From NCBI GenBank assembly GCA_947651335.1, contig CANSYV010000115.1, forward strand, positions 1-5,722: a stretch of DNA of 5,722 nucleotides. The letters are read 5' to 3'. The first letter of the stretch is position 1. Every line of letters starts with the position of its first letter. Origin of the DNA: an uncultured Lachnospiraceae bacterium (GTDB lineage Bacteria > Bacillota > Clostridia > Lachnospirales > Lachnospiraceae). The translations under genes and the position numbers were made by a program. Shown here one piece after another: positions 1 through 5,722 of this stretch. Below the pieces are notes generated by a model. That model had not been told where the DNA came from and did not search any database. It saw only the letters and a list, made by a program, of their open reading frames with translations.

Positions 1-288
1 TTTAAGGGCCGTCATATCCGCGTCCGAGAATCCCTTCTCCCTTTGAAAGGTTCCATCTCCTTCATATATAAATTTAAAATTAAACTGCTTTAACCCGCCG
101 CTATGAGTCGACACCTCAATTTCTTCCATGGCTAATAATGCCTTTATACTTTTTTCAATGGCATAAAATGCTCTGTTATTAGCAGATTTATAAGACCCTT
201 TCACTAACAGATCATGTGCCTCATCGAGAAGTTCCAACGCCCGTTCCATTCGTACTTGCGCAAGAATCCGAGCATATTTTTTATCCAT
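1..288 (-). CDS. HEPN-domain protein, N-terminal part (probable toxin of a HEPN/MNT pair)
   Basis: This is the first 96 codons of a gene that leaves the window at base 1 with no stop. The start ATG (288-286) lies inside the end of the nucleotidyltransferase gene, an 8-base overlap, with a GGGGAAG ribosome binding site 6 bases upstream. Residues 38-52 (NRAFYAIEKSIKALL), followed by THSGGLKQF at 61-69, match the helix pattern of the HEPN fold, typically a N/SRAYYA...ALL helix and then a K/THxG segment. In the HEPN/MNT family such proteins are RNase toxins, or helper subunits, partnered with a minimal nucleotidyltransferase. The usual RX4-6H catalytic motif sits in the C-terminal half, outside this window, so nuclease activity cannot be judged. 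It could instead be a non-toxic HEPN partner. The fold call is fairly secure; the toxin role is inferred from context. Confidence 0.8.
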   Translation of the reverse strand, partial: MDKKYARILAQVRMERALELLDEAHDLLVKGSYKSANNRAFYAIEKSIKALLAMEEIEVSTHSGGLKQFNFKFIYEGDGTFQREKGFSDADMTALK

Positions 289-637
289 ACAACACTTCCC
301 CATCCTTCACTATATTCCGAAAATACAGATACCATTTCTCTTTTTCCAAAAATTCATCATAAGGCAGGCACACAAAATTCACTACCGCAAAATATTTCAT
401 TGCCAGCTGAACTGAAATTTCATCCAGACCATCATCATATTTTTTCGCTTCCATCCGACCACACCTAGTAATCAAAGCAATATCTATATCTGAATCCTCA
501 TGATAGTCACCCCGTGCACAAGACCCATACAGGATCGCTTCTGTCAAATCTTCACCCATCAGTTTACACACAGAAGCAACAGCCTCTTTTTTTACTTTTA
601 TAATGATTTCATTCGTCAATGTCAGCTCATTCATCAT
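281..637 (-). CDS. MNT-type minimal nucleotidyltransferase (probable antitoxin of a HEPN/MNT pair)
   Basis: A protein of 118 residues from the chosen start, the usual size for minimal nucleotidyltransferases of the DNA polymerase beta superfamily. GS at residues 38-39 and DID at 50-52 form the exact GSX10DXD motif that binds nucleotide and metal; in characterised MntA proteins it serves to AMPylate the HEPN partner. A third metal-binding acid, expected on the later strand, is not evident: the segment YFAVVNFVCLPY (82-93) has Asn at 87. Start choice: ATG 637-635 has a clear GGAG site 5 bases upstream (643-646). A longer form from ATG 667-665 adds ten residues and has an AGGA site 6 bases upstream; an in-frame TAG lies just before it. 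The next gene, a HEPN protein, overlaps the stop by 8 bases, which implies translational coupling and joint function. G+C is near 38% by hand count, lower than in sbcCD. The family is secure; the antitoxin role is inferred. Confidence 0.85.
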   Translation of the reverse strand: MMNELTLTNEIIIKVKKEAVASVCKLMGEDLTEAILYGSCARGDYHEDSDIDIALITRCGRMEAKKYDDGLDEISVQLAMKYFAVVNFVCLPYDEFLEKEKWYLYFRNIVKDGEVLYG

Positions 638-703
638 TTTATCTCCATAATACGGACTCCGAATCATCCTCTATCCTAAGGTAAGGAATTGTATGTAAAC
701 AAC

Positions 704-736
704 TTATGCCATCTGCCTGTCACAGGTTATTTTCAT
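704..736 (-). other. possible 10-codon leader reading frame upstream of the nucleotidyltransferase
   Basis: ATG (736-734) follows an AGGAG site (741-745) by 4 bases and reads MKITCDRQMA before TAA (704-706). It lies downstream of the candidate promoter at 768-795 and 37-66 bases ahead of the two possible nucleotidyltransferase starts. An 11-base imperfect palindrome, CCTGTGACAGG on the minus strand, lies inside it. The good ribosome binding site is the only argument for translation. Length and composition prove nothing, so chance is a real alternative. Confidence 0.2.
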
Positions 737-767
737 ACAACTCCTAAAAACACAGATACACACCACA

Positions 768-795
768 AGTATACATTATTTACAGGAAAAAACAA
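768..795 (-). promoter_or_regulatory. candidate sigma-A-type promoter for the nucleotidyltransferase-HEPN pair
   Basis: On the minus strand TTGTTT (795-790) and TATACT (773-768) are separated by 16 bases. They match the -35 and -10 consensus at 4 of 6 and 5 of 6 positions, and a TG precedes the -10 directly. It lies just after the sbcC stop codon and points into the two-gene module, so the pair can probably be transcribed on its own. No strong terminator was seen between sbcC and this promoter, so read-through from sbcDC is also possible. Confidence 0.5.
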
Positions 796-802
796 TACCG
801 TT

Positions 803-3800
803 TCACACCCATATCTCCGCCCTGCTCCCCCCAGTTCTATCCTTGGTAACCACGATCTGCCTGTCGATTTTCTCTTTCAGCTCCCCCACATGGGAGATAA
901 TCCCCACCAGGCGGTTTCCGTCTGTGAGACTGGCCAGGGCGGTATATGCCTGCTGAAGCGCATCCGGGTCCAGGGAACCGAAGCCTTCGTCCACAAACAT
1001 GGTCTCCATCTGTATTCCCCCTGCAGACGACTGGACTTCATCGGACAGTCCCAGCGCCAGGGACAAAGACGCGATAAAAGATTCCCCGCCGGACAAGGTT
1101 TTCACGCTGCGCTCCGTGCCGTTGTAGTGGTCAATCACCCCAAGGTCCAGTCCGCTCTGGCTCTTGCTGCTGCCAGGCGCCTCCCTGCGTTTCAGTTCAT
1201 ACTGGCCGCCGGACATGATCATTAGTCTCAGGTTGGCCCGCCGGATCACCCGGTCAAAATAATTCATCTGAATATATGTCTCCAGCATGATCTTGCTTTT
1301 GCCCGCAAGGTCTCCATTCACGGTACAGGACAGCGTGTTCAGCCACTGATATCGGGTCTCCAGGCTTTCCAGCTCTTTGGATTTTTTCTGTAAACTGTCG
1401 TAAATGTTCTCGTTGGCAGTCCGTCTTGCATGGATTCGTTTCTGCCTGTCCAAAATCTCTTTTTTCCTGCCTGCCAGCTGGGACTGTTTCTCCAGCTCTT
1501 TTGATTTGTCAATGGCCTCTGCCCCTTCCAATCTTTTCTCCAGGGACTGGGCCTGGCCTCTCAGGTCATCTGCTGCGCTTTTGTATTGTTTGAATGCGTT
1601 TTCTGCCTCTTTCCAGGCCTGTTTCAGTGTTTCCAGTTCCTCTGACAGCTTCTGCATGCCGGCTTTTGCCTCTTTTTCGCCAGGAAAACGAAGTTTCTCA
1701 GCCAGCTCGTTCATCTGCGCAGTCTGAAGTTTCTCCTTTTCCTCATGGGATGTAATCCGCTGTGTCAAAGCTCTGTGCCCATTTTCCAGCTGTTCTAAAG
1801 CATTTTCTTCTGCCGGTATTTTCTGTTCCAGTTCTTCTCTTCGCTTTACCCGGTCATTTTCTTCTTCAATCTGCTTTTGCAGTGATGCAATCATTTCCCT
1901 CAGCGCTAGAAGCAGCGGCTCTTTCTCCAGACCCTCTGGCATATCTTTCCATTTTCCTGTATTTTCCCCATCTTCCAGCTGGGTATGCAGGGAATGCAGC
2001 TGAGTTTCTGCCGCGATTTTTGCATCACTGCATTTTTTATGATGTTCTTTTGCATCTTCAAAGGCTCTCAGCAGTTTCTTCAGCTCTTGGGACAGCTTTT
2101 TCTTATTTTCCTCAGCCTCTGTTCTTCCTGAAAAGGTTAAACTCTTTTCCAGTGACCGAACCTGTTCTGCCAGGGAATCTCTCCGGCTTTGTGAAGCAAT
2201 AATGGCTTCTTTCAGCTGTGCAGTCTGGTTCTCCAGCTGCTTTTCTTTTTCCTCCTGTTGGGGAATCTGCCCATCCAGTTCTTCTTTTTGCTGGGCCCTT
2301 TTTTCTTCGCCGTCAATCTGCTTTTTCAATTCTCCGATTTTTTTCCTGGATGCAGACAGCAGTTTTCCGATTTCCGATTCTTCAGGCAGAGATTCCCCGA
2401 GGCCCATGAATGTTTCCGCCATCTCCTGCAGCTGTGCCTCCTGCTCAGAAAGTTTTCCTCTGATTTCTCCGGCTTTTTTGCTGGCGCTCTCCGCTGTCTC
2501 CCGGGCTTTTTCATAATCATGTTCTGCCTGCTCCAGCGCTTCTTCTGTGGGCACTTCTTCCAAAATACCAGCCAGACAGGGATGATGCTCAGAACCGCAG
2601 ACGGGACAGGCTTCCCCCTCTTTCAGCCTGGAGGCCAGAATTCCCGCCTGTCCGTCCAGAAAGGCCCTGTTCATCCTAGAATAAGTCTGCTCCAATCTTT
2701 CTGCCTGTTCCTGTGCCTTCCCATATGCCTGCTGTCTCTCCTCCAGTTCTTCCCTTTGAGAGTCATATTTTTTCAGAGCCTTTCTGAGAGATTCCAGATT
2801 TTTCTTTTTTGTCTCCTCCTGTTCTTTCTGGCGGAGGAGTTTTTCCTTTTCTTCCCCGGCATGGGCCAGCAGAGTATGTTCTTCTCTCAGTTCTTTCAGA
2901 TTCTCCCGTATGGCGTCCAGCTCCTGCTGCTTTTTTGTTTCGTCCTTCTTTTGTTTCCCGCAGGTCTTTTCCAGCTCCTGCTGTTTTTGGCGCAGTTTCT
3001 CCAGGCGGCTGTACTGAGGCAGTTCCTTTTCCAGCAGGGTCAGCTGTTTTTGAATTTCTCCCCGCTGGGATTCCCTCCCTTCTTCCTCCTGAAGTTCCTT
3101 TTCTGCCTGTTCTAATAATTCTTCAGCCTCCTGCTGATTCTTCCCGGCCTCCTGGAGTTTTCGATTCAGTTCTTCATATTCCTTTGCGTTTTCCTTTTGG
3201 CGGAGCAGCCGTTCTCTTAGCTCTCCCGCATGGGCCAGCAAAACCCTTTCCTTTTTTTGCTTTTCAAGCTCCTCCCGCCCCTGTTCCAGTTTCTTCTGCT
3301 TCTCCCCGGCGTCCCTCCTGTCTTTTTTCAGTGTCCTGGCCAGCTGTCCAAGCTCCTGGTTCATTTTTTCCAGACGGTCATATTCCGGCAGTTCTTCCTC
3401 CAGCATGGCCTGCTGTCTTTGGATTTCTTCCTGACGGGCTTTTTTCCCCTCTTCCTGCTGAAGTGCCTGCCGGGCCTGCTCCAGCTTTTGGGCATTTTCT
3501 TTTTCCTGCTCTTTGATTTCCTCCAGGCTTTTTTTCGTCTTCTCGTATTCTTCCGCTTTGACGATGCTGCTGTTTACTTTTTCCAGATTCTCCTCCAGTT
3601 CAGCCATTGCCTGATCTGTCTCGTCCTCTGCCGCGGCATCCTTCTGGCACAAAGTTTCCAGCAGCTCCATAACCTCTGCCATGGGAAGCTCCCCGTCTCT
3701 GGCCTTTTCCACTTTTGGCATACAGTCCTCGTTCTCATCACAGGCTATCTGGCTGATATACTGCTGGACGCTGTTTCTGGCATTCTGGCACTGCCCGTAC

Positions 3801-4384
3801 ACTTCTTTTCTCTGGTCTTTGATTTTCAGCTGCAGAGTCTGGTAGTACCTGGTCTGAAACAATTCCCGGAAAATTTTCTGCCGTTCCATGGTATCCGCCA
3901 GAAGCAGCTTCATAAAATCCCCCTGTGCCAGCATGACAATCTGGGAAAACTGCCTTCTGTCCACCCCCAGCAGCTCCCGCACAGCTGTATCCACTTCCCT
4001 TTTCTTCGTAATGACTTTCCCGTCTGGGCCAATCAGCTCTACATTTGCCAGCTCTTTGGTGATTTTATTCCCTCTTTTTGCCGGGCGCTCGTATTCTGGA
4101 TTTCTTTTGATCTGATACTCTTTTCCCCCATGGGAAAAGGTCAGCTCCACCTCTGTGGGGGTATCAGAAGACGCATATTTGGAACGGAGCATGGAGGGCT
4201 CCCGGTTTTCCCCGCTGGCATCTCCGTAAAGGGCAAATGTGATGGCGTCAAAAATGGTGGTTTTGCCTGCCCCGGTATCCCCGGCAATCAGATACAGCCC
4301 GCACTCTCCCAGACGCTCCATGGAAAGCTCCACTCTCCCCGCATAGGGTCCAAACGCTGACATCACCAGTTTTAACGGCCTCAT
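803..4384 (-). CDS. sbcC: exonuclease subunit SbcC (Rad50/SMC-like ATPase)
   Basis: The ATPase and tether subunit of the SbcCD complex, the bacterial counterpart of Rad50-Mre11. ATP binding gates the SbcD nuclease, which cuts hairpins and resects blocked or broken DNA ends. The 1193-residue protein has every expected part: N-terminal MRPLKLVMSAFGPYAG; Walker A GDTGAGKTT at 35-43; Q-loop Gln154 in LAQGDF; a coiled-coil arm to about 590; zinc hook CPVC at 593-596, almost the exact midpoint; a second arm to about 1030; signature LSGGES at 1097-1102; Walker B FVDE ending at Asp1132-Glu1133; D-loop Asp1139; and switch His1165. It is somewhat longer than E. coli SbcC (about 1050), and both arms contain internal repeats. 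ATG 4384 is chosen because it begins the conserved N-terminus, has AGGAG 5 bases upstream and overlaps the sbcD stop as ATGA. An ATG at 4399 would overlap the ribosome binding site itself. The call is secure. Confidence 0.97.
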   Translation of the reverse strand: MRPLKLVMSAFGPYAGRVELSMERLGECGLYLIAGDTGAGKTTIFDAITFALYGDASGENREPSMLRSKYASSDTPTEVELTFSHGGKEYQIKRNPEYERPAKRGNKITKELANVELIGPDGKVITKKREVDTAVRELLGVDRRQFSQIVMLAQGDFMKLLLADTMERQKIFRELFQTRYYQTLQLKIKDQRKEVYGQCQNARNSVQQYISQIACDENEDCMPKVEKARDGELPMAEVMELLETLCQKDAAAEDETDQAMAELEENLEKVNSSIVKAEEYEKTKKSLEEIKEQEKENAQKLEQARQALQQEEGKKARQEEIQRQQAMLEEELPEYDRLEKMNQELGQLARTLKKDRRDAGEKQKKLEQGREELEKQKKERVLLAHAGELRERLLRQKENAKEYEELNRKLQEAGKNQQEAEELLEQAEKELQEEEGRESQRGEIQKQLTLLEKELPQYSRLEKLRQKQQELEKTCGKQKKDETKKQQELDAIRENLKELREEHTLLAHAGEEKEKLLRQKEQEETKKKNLESLRKALKKYDSQREELEERQQAYGKAQEQAERLEQTYSRMNRAFLDGQAGILASRLKEGEACPVCGSEHHPCLAGILEEVPTEEALEQAEHDYEKARETAESASKKAGEIRGKLSEQEAQLQEMAETFMGLGESLPEESEIGKLLSASRKKIGELKKQIDGEEKRAQQKEELDGQIPQQEEKEKQLENQTAQLKEAIIASQSRRDSLAEQVRSLEKSLTFSGRTEAEENKKKLSQELKKLLRAFEDAKEHHKKCSDAKIAAETQLHSLHTQLEDGENTGKWKDMPEGLEKEPLLLALREMIASLQKQIEEENDRVKRREELEQKIPAEENALEQLENGHRALTQRITSHEEKEKLQTAQMNELAEKLRFPGEKEAKAGMQKLSEELETLKQAWKEAENAFKQYKSAADDLRGQAQSLEKRLEGAEAIDKSKELEKQSQLAGRKKEILDRQKRIHARRTANENIYDSLQKKSKELESLETRYQWLNTLSCTVNGDLAGKSKIMLETYIQMNYFDRVIRRANLRLMIMSGGQYELKRREAPGSSKSQSGLDLGVIDHYNGTERSVKTLSGGESFIASLSLALGLSDEVQSSAGGIQMETMFVDEGFGSLDPDALQQAYTALASLTDGNRLVGIISHVGELKEKIDRQIVVTKDRTGGSRAEIWV
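1523..2293 (-). repeat. internal protein duplication in the C-terminal coiled-coil arm of SbcC
   Basis: SbcC residues 698-805 (bases 1970-2293) align without gaps to residues 847-954 (bases 1523-1846), a period of 149 residues. Shared landmarks at matching positions include EEL then IP (707 and 856), QLEN (716-719 and 865-868), a Leu-x-Phe (749-751 and 898-900), KLSxEL (763-768 and 912-917) and a later SL-x-x-x-LE. Biased coiled-coil composition raises background similarity, but the non-heptad landmarks (IP, LEN, LxF, then Gly) argue for a true duplication. Confidence 0.6.
2717..3454 (-). repeat. tandem internal protein duplication in the N-terminal coiled-coil arm of SbcC
   Basis: SbcC residues about 311-433 (bases 3086-3454) and 434-556 (bases 2717-3085) are adjacent copies with a constant offset of 123 residues. 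ELPEYDRLEK (Leu332) corresponds to ELPQYSRLEK (Leu455). LLAHAGELRERLLRQKE (His385) corresponds to LLAHAGEEKEKLLRQKE (His508). The second landmark also keeps a 13-base identical DNA stretch, TGCTGGCCCATGC. The two landmark pairs have the same offset, so there is no net indel between them. Confidence 0.8.
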
Positions 4385-5517
4385 ATTTTCTCCTCCCATA
4401 TTTTCTCAATCAGGCCTGACGCAAATGTGGTCTGTTCTTCGCTCATATCCTGATGATTCTGCTGTCTGTAAAATTCCTCCAGAAGTTCCAGGGGCGCCTT
4501 CCCCCTTCTATCCTCTTCCTCAGTAATCTCCGTGCTCCCCCGGGTGCGCTTATTGTCATAATCCAGCTTCATCAGATTGGGATATATGACCCGCAGCTTT
4601 GCCATGGCATCCAGAATATCATCTTCATCCGTGAGTGTGATATGAATGTAATCCTCCACTGCCGTCCCTGCATAATTTTCTCTGCTGGCCAGTTCCTCAT
4701 AAGTTCCCTTCAATTCCCTCATATCACGCTGGGGAATCAGCTCTCTGGTTCGAATCTGCAGATTCCCCTTTTCCATGAGTTCTACAACGGTGACGGATTT
4801 GCAGTGCCCTGCCTCAGAAAAAGAATACTTCAGCGGCGTGCCGCAATAGCGCACACTGTCCCTGCCTATATGCTGAGGCCCGTGGATATGCCCCAGTGCC
4901 ACATAATCAAAGGCATCAAACACAGACACATCCACATTGTCCATGCCGCCCACAGAAATTTCCTCCGACTCAGAACGCTTTGCCCCTGTGACAAACTGAT
5001 GGGCTATGAGGACATTCCGCTGGCTTTCGTCCACCTCCATATGGGAGACTGCCACGCCAAGGGCCTCTGTGTAGGACTCCGCTGGCTCCTCCGGAAACGC
5101 CCTGCGCACATGCACCGGCTTGATAAAGGGAAGCAGGAAGATATTCACCGTTCCATATTCATCTTCCAGGGAAATGGGCTCCACACAGCCGTCGTAGACA
5201 GGGGAAATATAAATGCCGCTGTGGCTGATCAGTTCTGAAGCAAATGCCAGCCGTTCCGGTGAATCGTGGTTCCCGCTGATTACAAACACCCGCTGATGCC
5301 TTTGTGCCATCTGATTGAGAAAATCATTAAAAAGCCCTACTGCCTCCACGGAGGGCACCGATTTATCATACACATCCCCCGCGATGAAAATACCGTCCGG
5401 GTTCTCTTCTTCTGTGATTTCTATGATTTGATCCAATATGTATTTCTGGTCTTCTGCCATGGAAAATTCGTTTACCCGCTTTCCAAGATGAAGATCTGAT
5501 AAATGTAGAAATTTCAC
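4381..5517 (-). CDS. sbcD: exonuclease subunit SbcD (Mre11-like nuclease)
   Basis: The metal-dependent nuclease subunit of SbcCD, a calcineurin-like phosphoesterase acting with SbcC on double-stranded ends and hairpins. The 378-residue product shows the full set of Mre11 motifs in order: DLHLGK (Asp8, His10), GDVYDK (Asp48), GNHDS (Asn83, His84, Asp85), AHQF (His173) and GHIHGP (His210, His212). The remaining C-terminal part is where family members carry a capping domain and the SbcC-binding helices. The length is normal for the family (about 370-410). The start is GTG (5517-5515): the conserved KFLHLSDLHLGK follows at once, and an in-frame TAA lies two codons upstream. Its stop overlaps sbcC by 4 bases. 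No residue expected for catalysis appears to be missing. The call is secure. Confidence 0.96.
   Translation of the reverse strand: MKFLHLSDLHLGKRVNEFSMAEDQKYILDQIIEITEEENPDGIFIAGDVYDKSVPSVEAVGLFNDFLNQMAQRHQRVFVISGNHDSPERLAFASELISHSGIYISPVYDGCVEPISLEDEYGTVNIFLLPFIKPVHVRRAFPEEPAESYTEALGVAVSHMEVDESQRNVLIAHQFVTGAKRSESEEISVGGMDNVDVSVFDAFDYVALGHIHGPQHIGRDSVRYCGTPLKYSFSEAGHCKSVTVVELMEKGNLQIRTRELIPQRDMRELKGTYEELASRENYAGTAVEDYIHITLTDEDDILDAMAKLRVIYPNLMKLDYDNKRTRGSTEITEEEDRRGKAPLELLEEFYRQQNHQDMSEEQTTFASGLIEKIWEEKI
4390..4397 (-). promoter_or_regulatory. sbcC ribosome binding site, deciding the start
   Basis: GGGAGGAG on the minus strand ends 5 bases (AAAAT) before ATG 4384-4382. It sits inside the end of sbcD, so sbcC is translated by coupling through the ATGA stop-start overlap. 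Its position rules against the upstream in-frame ATG at 4399-4397, which touches the same purine run. Confidence 0.8.
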
Positions 5518-5525
5518 TGATTATG

Positions 5526-5536
5526 CCACCACCTTT
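5526..5536 (-). promoter_or_regulatory. sbcD ribosome binding site serving a GTG start
   Basis: AAAGGTGGTGG on the minus strand contains AAGGTGGT, one mismatch from the ideal AAGGAGGT, about 8-10 bases before GTG 5517. It supports the GTG start, since no ATG lies nearby in frame. Confidence 0.6.
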
Positions 5537-5573
5537 ATCATATTCTGGACATATGCTTTTCTATAAAATTCTC

Positions 5574-5600
5574 AAAAGCCGTGGAAACCCCACGGCTTTT
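5574..5600 (-). terminator. bidirectional hairpin, probable intrinsic terminator upstream of sbcD
   Basis: A perfect 11-bp inverted repeat, AAAAGCCGTGG and CCACGGCTTTT, with a 5-base loop. The A-tract at one side and T-tract at the other give a GC-rich core followed by TTTT on both strands. On the minus strand it would end transcription of a gene to the right before sbcD begins. The T-tract is short (TTTTGAGAATTTT on the minus strand), so efficiency may be partial. An attenuator or leader hairpin is the alternative. Confidence 0.65.
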
Positions 5601-5656
5601 CTAAATTTATGCCTATACGCTGTATAAAATATGTAAATGACTATTACGCCCTCACC

Positions 5657-5679
5657 TCAGGTTTTCACGTATGACCTGA
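5657..5679. repeat. short inverted repeat upstream of sbcD
   Basis: TCAGGT (5657-5662) and ACCTGA (5674-5679) form a perfect 6-bp inverted repeat with an 11-base spacer. It overlaps the putative stop codon of the upstream reading frame. It could be a weak hairpin or a protein-binding site; chance is possible at this length. Confidence 0.3.
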
Positions 5680-5722
5680 TCATAATCTTAGGCAATACGA
5701 TAAAAACCGTCATCATAGCAGC
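5657..5722 (-). CDS. possible C-terminal end of an upstream gene (21 codons)
   Basis: One minus-strand frame is open from the window edge to TGA (5659-5657). It reads a hydrophobic tail ending in VLPKIMIRSYVKT, and the terminator-like hairpin follows 56 bases later. That is where the end of an upstream gene would be expected. Twenty-one open codons can easily arise by chance, and the other two frames close early. The family is not recognisable; the tail could suit a membrane protein. Confidence 0.3.
   Translation of the reverse strand, partial: AAMMTVFIVLPKIMIRSYVKT

Noticed and set aside
783..810. Possible sbcC terminator: GAAAC...GTTTTTT on the minus strand at the end of the gene
   Set aside because: The stem is only 4-5 weak A-T-rich pairs and overlaps the stop codon. 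The T-run is better explained as part of the spacer of the candidate promoter.
689..1225. A 178-codon plus-strand open frame running from the gap into the 3' end of sbcC
   Set aside because: Most of it mirrors the SbcC signature and Walker B coding region, and its composition and content look like a shadow frame.
3230..4360. A 376-codon open frame on the plus strand opposite sbcC, and similar long ones at 2258-3115 and 2809-3516
   Set aside because: They lie antisense to a fully motif-supported sbcC. The purine-rich coiled-coil coding strand leaves few stops on the other strand and gives Phe/Leu/Pro/Ser-rich nonsense proteins.
4385..4399. Upstream in-frame ATG giving SbcC five extra residues
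   Set aside because: The extra codons are the ribosome binding site itself. The conserved N-terminus MRPLKL and the ATGA overlap both point to 4384.
4453..5238. A 261-codon open frame on the plus strand opposite sbcD
   Set aside because: It is antisense to an intact sbcD with all nuclease motifs, has no recognisable domain, and no ribosome binding site was evident.
1..5722. CRISPR arrays, tRNA or rRNA genes, insertion sequences and SOS boxes of the GAACN4GTTC type
   Set aside because: None was seen on reading. There are no regularly spaced identical DNA repeats, no transposase or terminal repeats, no tRNA-like cloverleaf, and no such operator in the upstream regions.

Overview
The window suggests a Gram-positive member of the Clostridia, most likely a Lachnospiraceae-type gut bacterium. 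This rests on the character of the SbcC and SbcD proteins, purine-rich Shine-Dalgarno sites before the genes, and moderate base composition; it is an inference from recognition, not a database match. Every gene that can be supported is read on the minus strand, so the text below runs from high to low coordinates.

Right end (about 5518-5722): a non-coding stretch. It may hold the last 21 codons of an upstream gene (stop at 5657-5659), followed by a perfect 11-bp hairpin (5574-5600) that looks like a transcription terminator. Two short inverted repeats and a good ribosome binding site for sbcD are also present. No convincing promoter for sbcD could be read.

Centre (803-5517): a complete sbcD-sbcC operon. 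sbcD starts with GTG and encodes the Mre11-type nuclease. sbcC starts at 4384, overlaps the sbcD stop by 4 bases (ATGA), and encodes the Rad50/SMC-type ATPase with long coiled-coil arms and a CPVC zinc hook almost exactly at its midpoint. Together they form the SbcCD complex, which resects and cleaves DNA hairpins and blocked double-strand ends. Both coiled-coil arms of SbcC carry an internal duplication, with a period of 123 residues in the N-terminal arm and 149 in the C-terminal arm.

Left end (1-802): a 135-base gap with a plausible promoter and a tiny leader reading frame. It is followed by a two-gene module, an MNT-type minimal nucleotidyltransferase with the GSX10DXD motif and a HEPN-domain protein, overlapping by 8 bases. 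The HEPN gene runs off the window after 96 codons. This matches the layout of HEPN/MNT (HepT/MntA-like) toxin-antitoxin pairs, where the nucleotidyltransferase neutralises a HEPN RNase. Base composition falls here: about 38% G+C by hand count over 301-600, against 57-65% in two sampled sbcC/sbcD lines. That fits a mobile accessory module placed downstream of a housekeeping repair operon.

The most interesting points are the paired duplications in the SbcC arms, the HEPN/MNT module with an apparently missing third catalytic acid in its nucleotidyltransferase, and the leader reading frame in front of it. Nothing here clearly amounts to a wholly new system.
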